Source: a bacterium
GTDB lineage: Bacteria; Cyanobacteriota; Vampirovibrionia; Gastranaerophilales; UBA9971
DNA: 64,000 bases
Assembly: GCA_037147175.1 (NCBI GenBank)
Contig: JBAWVS010000003.1
Span: 35,503-99,502 of the forward strand
Direction of reading: 5' to 3'
The notes below the pieces were generated by a model, which saw nothing but the letters and a program-made list of their open reading frames with translations, did no database searches and was not told the origin of the DNA. Shown here one piece after another: positions 16,917 to 25,388 of the stretch; position 1 is the first letter of the stretch, and every line of letters begins with the position of its first letter. Both the position numbers and the translations under genes were made by a program.

Positions 16917-18221
16917 TTATACTCCCGCTTTACATTTCAAAGGACTATTCAGCATAATAGTCTGGTCTCTATTTGCGCCGACGCTAATTATAGAAATTTG
17001 CACTCCTATAATTTCTTCAAGTCTTTTTATATATTTTTGCGCATTTTCAGGAAGGTCTTCGTAGTTTTTTATTTCCGAAATATTTTGCATCCAGCCGTCC
17101 ATGGTTTCATAAATAGGATCAAGATATTTATGAAGGCTTGTTATTGACGGATAATATTCATAAATTCTTCCATCTCTTCTATCTTCATAACCTACACAAA
17201 TTTTAATTTCTTCAAAAGAATCGAAAACATCGAGTTTTGTGAGGGCAATATCTGTTAAACCGTTTAACAGAGTGGAATATTTTGCAGCTATTGCATCGAA
17301 CCAGCCGCACCTTCTTTTTCTTCCTGTTGTAGTACCGAATTCATCGCCAATCTGTTGAATTTTTTCTCCGAATATATCGCCCAATTCCGTTGCAAAAGGA
17401 CCTTCTCCTACTCTTGTTACATAAGCCTTAAATACGCCTATAACTTTATCCAGATATGTCGGACCAATCCCGCTGCCATTGCATGCTCCTCCTGCTATAG
17501 GACTGGAACTGGTTACATAAGGATATGTTCCATGGTCAATATCCAGCATCGCACCTTGTGCGCCTTCAAAAAGAATGTTTTTATTCTCTAAAATTGCTTG
17601 CCTTAACAATTCGACAGTATCTTTCACATAAGGAGAAAGCATTTCTGAATATTTTTTGCATACTTCAAGAATTTCATCTTTATCATAAGTCTTACATCCG
17701 TAAGATTCTAACAGTTTGTTTTTCTTAGGGAGAACTATATCAATTTTTTCTTTTAAAATTTCTTCATCAAGAAGATCTTCTACCCTTATGCCTACTCTGT
17801 CTATTTTATCGACATAGGTAGGTCCGATTCCTCTTTTAGTTGTGCCTATTTTGTTTTTTCCAAGCGCGTTTTCATTTAATTCATCAATATCTATATGATA
17901 CGGAAGCGTTACATGCGCTGAAGTACTAATGTACAGGCATGAAGTATCAATACCTTTTTCTTTTAATCCTTCAATTTCTTTATTCAAAACTTCAGGATTA
18001 ATTACTGTTCCACAACCAATAATGCATGTTTTTCCTTTGTATAAAATTCCTGAAGGAATAAGATGAAATTTATATGTTTGACCGCCTGTAACTACAGTAT
18101 GCCCTGCATTACATCCGCCTTGATACCTAACTACAAGATCGGCGTTTTCAGAGAGAAGATCAATAATCTTAGCCTTACCTTCATCTCCCCATTGCGCACC
18201 AACAACAACTGCATTAGTCAA
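16917..18221 (-). CDS. purA: PurA, adenylosuccinate synthetase
   Basis: 434 aa; makes adenylosuccinate from IMP, aspartate and GTP. Seen: AQWGDEGKAKIIDLL, GGCNAGHTV, TKRGIGPTY, GTYPYVTSSSP, TTTGRKRRCGWFD and TKLDVFD. The GTP-loop consensus GDEGKGK reads GDEGKAK here, a Gly to Ala change at a normally fixed place; the rest is intact. The start is TTG at 18221 with AAGGAG eight bases upstream. It is upstream of the tRNA and the purine operon but separated by about 190 bases. Confidence 0.95.
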   Translation of the reverse strand: MTNAVVVGAQWGDEGKAKIIDLLSENADLVVRYQGGCNAGHTVVTGGQTYKFHLIPSGILYKGKTCIIGCGTVINPEVLNKEIEGLKEKGIDTSCLYISTSAHVTLPYHIDIDELNENALGKNKIGTTKRGIGPTYVDKIDRVGIRVEDLLDEEILKEKIDIVLPKKNKLLESYGCKTYDKDEILEVCKKYSEMLSPYVKDTVELLRQAILENKNILFEGAQGAMLDIDHGTYPYVTSSSPIAGGACNGSGIGPTYLDKVIGVFKAYVTRVGEGPFATELGDIFGEKIQQIGDEFGTTTGRKRRCGWFDAIAAKYSTLLNGLTDIALTKLDVFDSFEEIKICVGYEDRRDGRIYEYYPSITSLHKYLDPIYETMDGWMQNISEIKNYEDLPENAQKYIKRLEEIIGVQISIISVGANRDQTIMLNSPLKCKAGV

Positions 18222-18338
18222 AGTTTTATCTCCTTTTTAGTTCTTGGTTTTCAAACAAATTTAGGCTGAATATGCCAACAGTATGTAGTATAAGCAAAGC
18301 ATAGATTATCGTCAATTTTTATATAAAATAAGTTTATC

Positions 18339-18373
18339 AAAAAACGCCCATAACAAGCTATACGGCATTTTTT
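18339..18373 (-). terminator. Terminator of the histidine cluster
   Basis: On the minus strand AAAAAATGCC (18364-18373) pairs with GGCGTTTTTT within 18339-18349, one G-U pair included, ending in six T. It begins 14 bases past the hisD stop. Confidence 0.85.
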
Positions 18374-18386
18374 GCGAGTTGAATAT

Positions 18387-19637
18387 TTAAATTTGTTTTC
18401 TCAAATCAGCAGAAAGTTTGTGAGCCATAAGCCCTTCTATATTTGCCAGGTTGGAAGCAACTGCGCATAAAGTATTTTGAGCTGCATTTTTTGAAATTTG
18501 CTGGTAAGTTTGGATTTTTACAAAATCCAGCGCACTTAAACCGCCTGTATATCTGGCAACTCCGTTTGTCGGCAGTATATGATTAGTTCCGCTGCAATAA
18601 TCCCCGAAAACTTCCGCAGAATAATCGCCTATAAACAAAGAACCGTAGTTTTTGTATTTATCAATGTCTTTTTCAGCATTTTTATAACAAATTTCCAGAT
18701 GTTCAGGGGCTTTTCTATTAGATATTTCTATAGCTTGTTCAATATTTTCAACCAGAATTACAATGCTTTTAGAGATAGATTTTGATGCTATTTCTCTTGT
18801 TTCAAGTGTTATCAAAAATTCTTCGACTTTTTTGATAACATCATTTGCAAATTTCTCTGAAGTTGTAACCAGATAAGCTCTTGCATCTGGATCATGTTCA
18901 CATTGTGCCAGCATATCTGCCGCTATAAAAGATGGATTTGCTGTTTCATCTGCAATAATCATAACTTCACTGGGTCCGGCAAGAAAATCAATTCCGCATA
19001 CCCCGTAAACCTCTTTTTTTGCAGCAGTAACGTATTTATTACCCGGTCCGACTATTTTATCGACTTTAGGGATTGTTTTTGTGCCGTAAGCCATGCCCGC
19101 AATAGCCTGCACGCCGCCGATTCTAAAAATTCTGTCAACTCCTGCGAGTTTGCATGCTGTTATTGTAGCAGGCTTAATTTTTGGACTGCAAACCGTAATT
19201 TCTTTCACTCCTGCGACTTTTGCGGGAATTACAGACATTATTACCGAAGAAGGAAGCGGATAATTACCGCCGGGTACATAAGCCCCTATTCTTTCAAGAG
19301 GAATTACTTTATGCCCGAGCTTTACTCCGTTTATGTCGGTTTCTATATCTTTAATTACCGAGATTTGAGCTTTTGCAAAGTTTTTTACGTTTTCTATTGC
19401 CTGTTTTAATGAATTTTTTATTTCATCAGAAGTTTCATTATAGGCTTTTTCGATTTCCTCAGGTGTAACTTCAAGCTCTATAATATCTCCGTCTCCGAAT
19501 TTTTTGCTGTGTTCTTTTATTGCATTATCACCACGATTTTTTACATCAGAAATTATTGAAGAAACCGATTCAATCCCGTCAAATTCCTGATATTTATAAA
19601 ATTCTTCTGATAATTCGCTGTGTTTTATGAGTTTCAC
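18387..19637 (-). CDS. hisD: HisD, histidinol dehydrogenase
   Basis: 416 aa; the last two oxidations of histidine synthesis, NAD- and zinc-dependent. Seen: RIGAYVPGGNYPLPSSVIM, RIGGVQAIAGMAYGT, VDKIVGPGNKYVTAAK, IDFLAGPSEV, DMLAQCEHDP and the C-terminal zinc-region NHILPTNGVARYTGGLS. GTG start with AAGGGA nine bases before it. Last gene of the minus his cluster, followed by a terminator. Confidence 0.95.
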   Translation of the reverse strand: MKLIKHSELSEEFYKYQEFDGIESVSSIISDVKNRGDNAIKEHSKKFGDGDIIELEVTPEEIEKAYNETSDEIKNSLKQAIENVKNFAKAQISVIKDIETDINGVKLGHKVIPLERIGAYVPGGNYPLPSSVIMSVIPAKVAGVKEITVCSPKIKPATITACKLAGVDRIFRIGGVQAIAGMAYGTKTIPKVDKIVGPGNKYVTAAKKEVYGVCGIDFLAGPSEVMIIADETANPSFIAADMLAQCEHDPDARAYLVTTSEKFANDVIKKVEEFLITLETREIASKSISKSIVILVENIEQAIEISNRKAPEHLEICYKNAEKDIDKYKNYGSLFIGDYSAEVFGDYCSGTNHILPTNGVARYTGGLSALDFVKIQTYQQISKNAAQNTLCAVASNLANIEGLMAHKLSADLRKQI

Positions 19638-19715
19638 AAACTAATTCCCTTGATATTACAATAATTATAACTGATTGTTACGCTGAACTTGTTTAAACAA
19701 TGCCTAATACAAAAC

Positions 19716-19755
19716 AGATTGCCACGTCAGGGCATCGCCACTTCTCGCAATGACA
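19716..19755. repeat. Half of a TCATTGCGAG-type intergenic repeat
   Basis: Read on the minus strand it starts TGTCATTGCGAGAAG and ends GGCAATCTG, the ends of a small palindromic repeat met in many bacterial genomes. It lies between hisA-I-E and hisD. A related element is at 53912-53989. Confidence 0.5.
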
Positions 19756-19761
19756 AATAGT

Positions 19762-20988
19762 TTATTTTCTTCGAGAAGAAAGATGATTTTTTACATCTTC
19801 AAGTGTCACACCATATTTAACCATTAAAGTCATTACAAAATAGGTCAAATCTGACACTTCCCAGATTAATTCGTCTTTATTTGTTGCATGAATTACTTCA
19901 AAAGCTTCTTCATTTATTTTACGCTTAAGAAAAACTTCATCTTTAAAAAGCTTTGTAGTGAACGAATCTTCCGGAAGCTCTTTAAATCTGCTTTCAAGAA
20001 CTTTATACAATTCATCCAGATCAAAGTTTCTCTCTCCAAAGCAGGTTTCACTGCCTGTATGACATGCCGGTCCTGTTTGTTCAACTACATACAACAAAGA
20101 ATCTCTGTCGCAGTCATATTTAACTTTTATTAATTTTTGGGTATTGCCTGAAGATTCACCTTTTGTCCAGAGAGATTTTCTTGAACGTGAATAATAAGTT
20201 GCTTTTCCCGTCTTAAGTGCTTTTGTAACAGCCTCTTTATTGCTGTATGCAAGCATTAAAACCTCTTTTGAACTTATATCTTGAACAACTGTGGGGATTA
20301 AGCCTTTCCCCTTCTCAAAATCAAGCAGAGCAACATAAGCTTCTTCCAAACTTATTTTCCCTGTATAAATACTCATTCCGAGCTGGCAACCTGCACCAAT
20401 CTTGTCAAGTTCGACTATTTCTTCTATAGAACTTATGCCGCCGGCAGCTATGAGTTCTTTATCGGTGATTGAACGGATATGTTTTATTGCTTCAACATCT
20501 GTTCCGCCCATCATTCCTTCTTTTTCCACGATTGTGTACAGATAGCCCGAACAAAGTTTATCAAATCTTCTTACGAGTTCCTCTGCGGTATTTGCTGTTT
20601 CTGTTTGCCAACCGCGCGTTACAATTTTTCCGTTTCTTGTATCTATTGCCAGAAGGACTTTATCTCTTGGAAGTTGACTTAAAAACAATTCTGATGCTGC
20701 TGTACCTATAATAATTTTCTTAGCGCCATAAGACAGAATTTCTTTAGCTTTTTCAATAGTTCTTATCCCACCGCCAACACGGCAATCAGCAACTTTGCAA
20801 AGTTCTTTTATAAGCTCTGTATTATTTCCTTTGCCCATTGCAGCATCAAGATCAATAACCGCAATTTCTCCAAAACGTCCAAAATACTCCGCAAGTTCAA
20901 AAACATCTTCTCTTTCAACAACTTTTTCTTTGCCTTGTTTTAATTGGACTGCTTTTCCATCCATTATGTCTATGCTTGGGATAATCAT
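19762..20988 (-). CDS. HisA-HisI-HisE trifunctional fusion
   Basis: 408 aa carrying three histidine-pathway activities. Residues 1 to about 228 are HisA (ProFAR isomerase, a TIM barrel) with the two catalytic aspartates in [10 protein letters not shown] and LAIDTRNGK. About 230-320 is HisI (PR-AMP cyclohydrolase) with [18 protein letters not shown] and the zinc motif DCDRDS...GPACHTG. About 320-408 is HisE (PR-ATP pyrophosphatase) with KINEEAFEV and EVSDLTYFV, somewhat divergent from the usual GEEAxE/ADLxYH. HisI-HisE fusions are common; HisA joined in front of them is unusual. Start taken as ATG 20988 because AAAGGA lies eight bases before it. Directly downstream of hisF. Confidence 0.93.
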   Translation of the reverse strand: MIIPSIDIMDGKAVQLKQGKEKVVEREDVFELAEYFGRFGEIAVIDLDAAMGKGNNTELIKELCKVADCRVGGGIRTIEKAKEILSYGAKKIIIGTAASELFLSQLPRDKVLLAIDTRNGKIVTRGWQTETANTAEELVRRFDKLCSGYLYTIVEKEGMMGGTDVEAIKHIRSITDKELIAAGGISSIEEIVELDKIGAGCQLGMSIYTGKISLEEAYVALLDFEKGKGLIPTVVQDISSKEVLMLAYSNKEAVTKALKTGKATYYSRSRKSLWTKGESSGNTQKLIKVKYDCDRDSLLYVVEQTGPACHTGSETCFGERNFDLDELYKVLESRFKELPEDSFTTKLFKDEVFLKRKINEEAFEVIHATNKDELIWEVSDLTYFVMTLMVKYGVTLEDVKNHLSSRRK

Positions 20989-21013
20989 CAAATAGTCCTT
21001 TCTCTTTCACTCT

Positions 21014-21775
21014 CTACTTTAATCTTGTAGGGATGCCTTTATTATACAAAAAATTCTTTAAATCTTTAATTTTAACGGTATCAAAATGAAAAATTGAAGC
21101 TGCAAGCGCTGCATCTGCTGCTCCTTTTTCAAAAATATCGCTAAAATGCTCCATACTCGGACCTGCACCACCGGAAGCAATAACAGGAAGATTTGTATTT
21201 AAAGAAACTGCTCTTGTAAGTTCAATATCAAAGCCGTTTTGGGTGCCGTCTGCATCCATTGAAGTAAGCAAAATTTCTCCCGCGCCGAGTTTTTCAACTT
21301 CTTTAACCCAATCAAGAACTTTCCATTGAGTTTTTTTTGTACCGGCATTAATGTAAACAAACCATTCATTATTTTCTCTTTTCGCATCTATCGCAACAAC
21401 TATACACTGGGAGCCGAATGCTTGGGAAGCTTTTTCTATAATTTCTGGGTTTACAACGGCAGCCGTATTTAAAGAAGCTTTATCCGCACCGGAAAGAAGG
21501 ATTTTTCTAATATCTTCAAGAGTTCTGATTCCACCGCCGACTGTTAAAGGAATAAAAATCTGTTTAGCTACCTTTTCAACGACATTTCTCATTGTGTCGC
21601 GACCTTCATTGGTTGCAGTTATGTCAAGAAAAACTATTTCATCTGCACCTTCCTGCGAATATCTTGCAGAAAGACTTACCGGATCTCCGGCATGCCTGAG
21701 ATTAAGGAAGTTAACCCCTTTTACGGTTTGTCCGTCTTTTACATCAAGACATGGAATTATTCTTTTTGCCAGCAT
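21014..21775 (-). CDS. hisF: HisF, imidazole glycerol phosphate synthase cyclase
   Basis: 253-aa TIM barrel that with HisH makes imidazole glycerol phosphate and AICAR, which feeds back into purine synthesis. The two catalytic aspartates lie in [10 protein letters not shown] and [34 protein letters not shown] and IASGGAG are typical. Followed 22 bases later by the HisA fusion. Confidence 0.96.
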   Translation of the reverse strand: MLAKRIIPCLDVKDGQTVKGVNFLNLRHAGDPVSLSARYSQEGADEIVFLDITATNEGRDTMRNVVEKVAKQIFIPLTVGGGIRTLEDIRKILLSGADKASLNTAAVVNPEIIEKASQAFGSQCIVVAIDAKRENNEWFVYINAGTKKTQWKVLDWVKEVEKLGAGEILLTSMDADGTQNGFDIELTRAVSLNTNLPVIASGGAGPSMEHFSDIFEKGAADAALAASIFHFDTVKIKDLKNFLYNKGIPTRLK

Positions 21776-21951
21776 ATTTTGGTTCTCGAATAAATTAACA
21801 TAATTTTATACTTATTTATTATAACTCAAAGCCTCAATTCCAAAACCATCTTATTTAAAACAAATATTTAAAAAATATGCCTTTTTTTAAAACTTCATTA
21901 GAATATTTTCAAGTTGATACTTAATTAAAGTGGTTATATAAGGAGATAATT

Positions 21952-22140
21952 ATGAACAATAAACTGCAAACAAATCAAATTTATAATAAAATTGAACAGC
22001 TTAAAGAGCCTGAACACAGTGTTGCTTTAAATAAACTAACAACTAAAAGCAACAATATAAAAGCTATGATGAAGTTTAAATATTCAATTTGCAAATTAGA
22101 ACGGACATGTACTTTTAATAAATTTCAATCCATCGTTTAA
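21952..22140 (+). CDS. Small hypothetical protein, 62 aa, antisense to the hisH end
   Basis: ATG preceded by AAGGAG at ideal distance (21940-21945), the best ribosome binding site of the region. The product is basic and hydrophilic, and I do not recognise it. Its last 26 bases overlap the 3' end of hisH on the other strand. A promoter-like pair TTGATA (21914-21919) and TATAAG (21937-21942, spacing 17) overlaps the ribosome binding site, so one of the two signals is not used as such. It interrupts the his cluster between hisH and hisF on the opposite strand. Confidence 0.5.
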   Translation: MNNKLQTNQIYNKIEQLKEPEHSVALNKLTTKSNNIKAMMKFKYSICKLERTCTFNKFQSIV

Positions 22141-22708
22141 AGAATTCAAAACCGACTTCACCGCTCTTTTCAGGGTGAAACTGAAAAGCAGATACGTTTT
22201 TTGACTCAATTGATGCAACAAAATCGATATAATAATCTGAATAAGAAGAAATAATTTCTTTATTTTCAGGAACGACATAATAAGAATTTACAAAATAAAC
22301 GTACTCGTCAGTCAAAATACTGTTATTTTCAGTTGTTTTAAGTTTATTCCAACCAATTTGAGGAACTTTTCCTTCTGTAAATTTAACAACTTTTCCCGGA
22401 AAAATACTTAAACCTTTTACTCCCGGAGCTTCTTCGCTTTCTTCAAAAAGAACTTGAATGCCGAGACAAATTCCCAAAAAAGGAACACCCGAATTTATTT
22501 TATAAATTAAAGCATCAGTAAGACCTTTTGAGCTTAAAGACTCCATAAACTGCCCGAAATGCCCTTGCCCCGGAAGAATAATTTTATCAGCTTCCAGAAT
22601 TTCCTCTTTTTTATCGGTCAATTTATACGTACAACCCAACTTATCGAGGATGTTGGTTACGCTTTTAATATTGCCTGCACCATAATCTAATACTATCAAA
22701 CCGCTCAT
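22115..22708 (-). CDS. hisH: HisH, imidazole glycerol phosphate synthase glutaminase
   Basis: 197-aa class I glutamine amidotransferase that supplies ammonia to HisF. Catalytic cysteine in FLGICLGIQVLFE, histidine and glutamate in FQFHPEKSGEVG; N-terminal VLDYGAGNIKSV and LPGQGHFGQ are typical. Four bases after hisB. A 339-base gap separates it from hisF, which holds the small plus-strand ORF. Confidence 0.95.
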   Translation of the reverse strand: MSGLIVLDYGAGNIKSVTNILDKLGCTYKLTDKKEEILEADKIILPGQGHFGQFMESLSSKGLTDALIYKINSGVPFLGICLGIQVLFEESEEAPGVKGLSIFPGKVVKFTEGKVPQIGWNKLKTTENNSILTDEYVYFVNSYYVVPENKEIISSYSDYYIDFVASIESKNVSAFQFHPEKSGEVGFEFFKRWIEIY

Positions 22709-22712
22709 ATTC

Positions 22713-23297
22713 TTAAATTACCCCTTTAGTAGAAGGTAATAATTCGGAATGTTCTTTATTTATGCTGCAAGCGTGTTTTAATGCCCGTGCAAAAGCTTTA
22801 AATATAGCTTCAATTTTATGATGAGGGTCTTCTCCGTCAAGAAGCCTTATATGCAAGGTCAACATACCCGCTGTGGCAAAACTTATAAAGAAATGTTTAA
22901 CAAGGGCTGTTTCAAGATCACTTGTTATTTCTTCCTGAATATTTGCGGTGAAACCGCAAAAAGGTCTTCCGCTTATGTCTATTGAAACTTGCGCCAACGC
23001 TTCGTCCATAGGAATAAAAGTAAACCCGTATCGATTTATGCCTTTTTTGTCGCTCAAAGCTTTTCTGAAAGCTTCTCCTAACGAAAGTGCAACATCTTCA
23101 ACAATGTGATGAGCGTCTTTGTCCAGAGAATTTACCTGAATATCAAGATCAAAATAGCCGTGAGAAGCAAGCTGCTCAAGCATATGATCAAAGAATTTTA
23201 TACCTGTTTTAATATTTTTAACGCCTGTTCCATCAAGATTCAGATTTATTTTTATTTCTGTTTCAAGTGTTTTTCTCTCAACGCTCGCTGTTCTCAT
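22713..23297 (-). CDS. hisB: HisB, imidazoleglycerol-phosphate dehydratase (dehydratase domain only)
   Basis: 194 aa from the ATG at 23297 (MRTASVERKTLETEI), where GGAG lies ten bases upstream; a longer frame starts with an unsupported GTG. Manganese ligand motifs FFDHMLEQLASHG, DAHHIVEDVALSLG, DISGRPF and DPHHKIEAIFKA are complete. The N-terminal phosphatase domain of enterobacterial HisB is absent, so the phosphatase must come from elsewhere, probably the HAD domain of the upstream hisC fusion. Confidence 0.95.
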   Translation of the reverse strand: MRTASVERKTLETEIKINLNLDGTGVKNIKTGIKFFDHMLEQLASHGYFDLDIQVNSLDKDAHHIVEDVALSLGEAFRKALSDKKGINRYGFTFIPMDEALAQVSIDISGRPFCGFTANIQEEITSDLETALVKHFFISFATAGMLTLHIRLLDGEDPHHKIEAIFKAFARALKHACSINKEHSELLPSTKGVI

Positions 23298-23349
23298 AAT
23301 TATTTGACTCCGTTTGTTATTTTTTACCACTTTAAAAAATTTTCAACTC

Positions 23350-23358
23350 TGATATAAT
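23350..23358 (+). promoter_or_regulatory. Extended -10 promoter of the antisense RNA
   Basis: TGATATAAT, a perfect extended -10, the same nine bases as at 5292. The expected start is about 23365, just before AAGGGCGGGC. It points away from hisB, so it serves a separate plus-strand RNA. Confidence 0.6.
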
Positions 23359-23360
23359 GT

Positions 23361-23408
23361 TAAAAAGGGCGGGCAGGTGTTGCAAGCACTTACCCATCAG
23401 AAGCCCTA
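23361..23408 (-). terminator. Terminator of the candidate toxin mRNA
   Basis: On the minus strand GGGTAAGTG and CACCTGCCC (within 23371-23394) pair with one wobble and one mismatch around a seven-base loop, enclosed by GGGC/GCCC, and run into TTTTT (23362-23366). It starts at the stop codon of the 28-aa ORF and would separate that message from hisB. Confidence 0.6.
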
Positions 23409-23475
23409 TTTCGTCAAAAGAAACAAAATAATTTTCAGAAAAAGCTCTAGTACTAATAGGGCTTTTTCTATTTTA
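23366..23475 (+). ncRNA. Candidate antisense (antitoxin) RNA, about 110 nt
   Basis: Bounded by the promoter at 23350-23358 and an intrinsic terminator whose 13-bp stem AGAAAAAGCTCTA/TAGGGCTTTTTCT (23437-23449, 23457-23469) has a single G-U pair. It carries a 5' hairpin (about 23370-23394) and no ORF of its own. It is complementary to the 3' two-thirds and terminator of the small minus ORF, as antitoxin RNAs of type I toxin-antitoxin loci are. Its existence is inferred from the signals; the function is by analogy. Confidence 0.5.
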
Positions 23476-23492
23476 TCCCTTTTTACTTGCAT
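23406..23492 (-). CDS. Candidate type I toxin, 28-aa hydrophobic peptide
   Basis: ATG at 23492 to TAG at 23406. The peptide begins basic (MQVKRDKIEK) and continues as one hydrophobic helix of about 16 residues (ALLVLELFLKIILFLL) ending TK, the build of small membrane-acting toxins of the Hok/Fst/TxpA/holin-like kinds. Upstream is AAAGGAGGTG, a full-length Shine-Dalgarno, directly touching the ATG, which is closer than optimal. A small stem TTCCG/CGGAA (23532-23536, 23501-23505) abuts it. The antisense RNA and terminator described above complete the layout. It contains no His codons, so it is not a his attenuator leader. It is too short for family assignment by eye; confidence is moderate. Confidence 0.45.
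   Translation of the reverse strand: MQVKRDKIEKALLVLELFLKIILFLLTK
23437..23475 (+). terminator. Terminator of the antisense RNA
   Basis: A 13-bp stem with a seven-base loop, then TATTTTAT. The stem's own 3' arm carries five T. It lies inside the 28-aa ORF of the other strand. Confidence 0.65.
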
Positions 23493-23640
23493 CACCTCCT
23501 TTCCGATAATCAACTATTTTAAGTAGTGTGCCGGAAGTTAGTGAGTGGCTTCTTAGCCAATAAGCAAGAATAAGCTTTTGCGTTTTAGTTTTTAACGCTC
23601 CGCTTGGCAGATTAAATTTTCAAGGTTCTTTCTTAATTTA

Positions 23641-25368
23641 TCATATCATTGCGGAAATTTTAAATAATTTTACCAGATCTTCTGTGTTTTGCAGAACTTC
23701 TTCTGCGCCATATTGAACAAGTTTTTCTTTAAGTTCAAAACTTTTATCCTGCGGAGGAAGCACACCTATAGCTTTAATACCTGCTTTTTTGGCTGAAATC
23801 ATATCATCATGAGTATCTCCCAGATAATAAGCATTCTTTGGCGAAACTGTTTTCAAAATTTTCAATAATCCGTCAGGCTCGGGTTTGTGTTTTCCTTCAG
23901 GAAGGTCTTCCATCGTAATTACTGGGCTAAAACAGTCCTCAAGTCCCCATCTTTTAAGCACAAAATCTGCTTCCTGTGCGGGTCTTCCCGTAAATATCGC
24001 CAAATCATAATCTTTTGAAAGATTTTTTATAGCTTCGGGAGAAATAAGTATTTCTTCGTTTAAAATAAACCCGTCACCGTTATTTCCAAAATATAATTCC
24101 TGAAATTTATCTATAATTTGCTTTTTAGGAATATTGAAACCTGAATTTTTGAGCAAATACTCGGTTAAGTCCCAGTCATTGTTTAAACCGCCCAAATTTT
24201 TCGCATTTTGGATTTCTTCCTGCGAAATATCTTTCTCGGAAAAATGTCTGTAAGTTTCTTTTATTGCTGTTCGATAAGAATTTCTGGTATCTACAAGCAC
24301 ACCATCAACGTCAAAAACTATCAAATCTCTTGATTTAAGGCAATCAAGAATATATTTAGTATCTTCAACAGAGGGAAGTGCTATTCTAAGGCAATTTTCA
24401 AGGTTTGCAGTTTTTTCAAAATTCTTAACTTTTATCCCTGAATTCAAAAGTTTTTTGTAAATAAAATCAGATTTTTCACCGAAATCAACAAGTAAAAAGT
24501 TTGCATTACTTGGATAAACCTTTACAGCTAAATCTTTTAATCCGTCTGTGAGAAGTTTTTTTGATTGATTAACCTGAGAAACCACATTATTTAAGTATTC
24601 TACATCATCAAGCGCAGCTATAGCTGCTTTTACAGCAACGATATTTACACTATAAGGTCTTAGAGCCTTCTGTATATGCTTAATATTTTCTTTGTTGGAG
24701 ATTATATAGCCGAATCTTAAGCCTGCAAGCCCAAAATCCTTGGACATTGAACGCGTTATAAAAACATTAGAGTATTTTTCAATTAAATCCAAAAAAGTCT
24801 CATCTGCATAATTGAAATAGGTTTCATCAATTAAAATATATTTTCCATTAGATGCTTCAATAATTTTGAGCATATTTTCTCTTGATATGACTTCGCCTGT
24901 GGGATTATTTGGCGTAGTAACAATGATTAACTTGGTATTTTTACCAATATTTTCAAGTATTTCTTCAACAGGAAAAATAAATTTTTCCGCATAATTAATT
25001 TCCTGATAAGTACATCCAAGAATATTTGCATATATTTTTGGCATTACAAAGCTCGGAGTAACTGCTAATACTGTATCTTCTTTCTCAACAAAAGTATCAA
25101 AAATATAATTTATCGCTTCATCAGCACCACTTGTCGGCAAAATCATATCAGGATCTATATTATTAGCACTTGCAAGTTTATTTATAACTTCACCGTAAGC
25201 AGGATAGTATTTTATATCTTTTGCAGTTATCTTCCTGAGTGATTCTAAGACTTTCGGGGAAGGCCCCATTGCATTTTCATTCGAATCCAATTTCAACCTG
25301 TATTCGTCAACGCACAAAGGTATATCATAGCCTTTAGCTTCTAAAATACTCTTTTTGGGAGAAGTCAT
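23641..25368 (-). CDS. HisC-HAD fusion: histidinol-phosphate aminotransferase plus probable histidinol phosphatase
   Basis: 575 aa. Residues 1 to about 347 are HisC, a PLP aminotransferase: LKLDSNENAMGPSP, TTPNNPTGEV, and the PLP lysine in TRSMSKDFGLAGLRFGY near 210. From about 350 a complete HAD phosphatase follows: motif I FDVDGVLVDT, motif II IFTGRP, motif III lysine near HKPEPDGL, motif IV YLGDTHDDMISAKKAG. Since HisB lacks its phosphatase domain, this HAD part is the natural candidate for histidinol-phosphate phosphatase, the next step after HisC. That assignment is inference; the HAD domain resembles the phosphoglycolate phosphatase branch. First his gene, 20 bases after a glycosyltransferase gene. 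Confidence 0.92.
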   Translation of the reverse strand: MTSPKKSILEAKGYDIPLCVDEYRLKLDSNENAMGPSPKVLESLRKITAKDIKYYPAYGEVINKLASANNIDPDMILPTSGADEAINYIFDTFVEKEDTVLAVTPSFVMPKIYANILGCTYQEINYAEKFIFPVEEILENIGKNTKLIIVTTPNNPTGEVISRENMLKIIEASNGKYILIDETYFNYADETFLDLIEKYSNVFITRSMSKDFGLAGLRFGYIISNKENIKHIQKALRPYSVNIVAVKAAIAALDDVEYLNNVVSQVNQSKKLLTDGLKDLAVKVYPSNANFLLVDFGEKSDFIYKKLLNSGIKVKNFEKTANLENCLRIALPSVEDTKYILDCLKSRDLIVFDVDGVLVDTRNSYRTAIKETYRHFSEKDISQEEIQNAKNLGGLNNDWDLTEYLLKNSGFNIPKKQIIDKFQELYFGNNGDGFILNEEILISPEAIKNLSKDYDLAIFTGRPAQEADFVLKRWGLEDCFSPVITMEDLPEGKHKPEPDGLLKILKTVSPKNAYYLGDTHDDMISAKKAGIKAIGVLPPQDKSFELKEKLVQYGAEEVLQNTEDLVKLFKISAMI

Positions 25369-25388
25369 TTTAAAATTTACCTTTTATT

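Noticed and set aside
18894-19409. A long open frame (171 codons) antisense to hisD.
   Set aside because: It lies wholly within hisD, has no start signal, and shows the Cys/Phe/Tyr-rich composition typical of antisense shadows.
23366-23475. A signal recognition particle RNA or 6S RNA in the hisC/hisB gap.
   Set aside because: The conserved SRP core (GGAAGGAAGCAGCC-like) is absent and the fold is not a long rod as in 6S RNA.
23490-23504. The plus strand CATCACCTCCTTTCC looks like the 3' end of 16S rRNA.
   Set aside because: No 16S helix 45 or other rRNA sequence precedes it. It is better read as the complement of a strong Shine-Dalgarno before the 28-aa ORF.
23331-23640. A histidine attenuator leader before hisB.
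   Set aside because: The small ORF has no histidine codon, and the terminator and antisense promoter fit a different layout. A T-box is not visible either.
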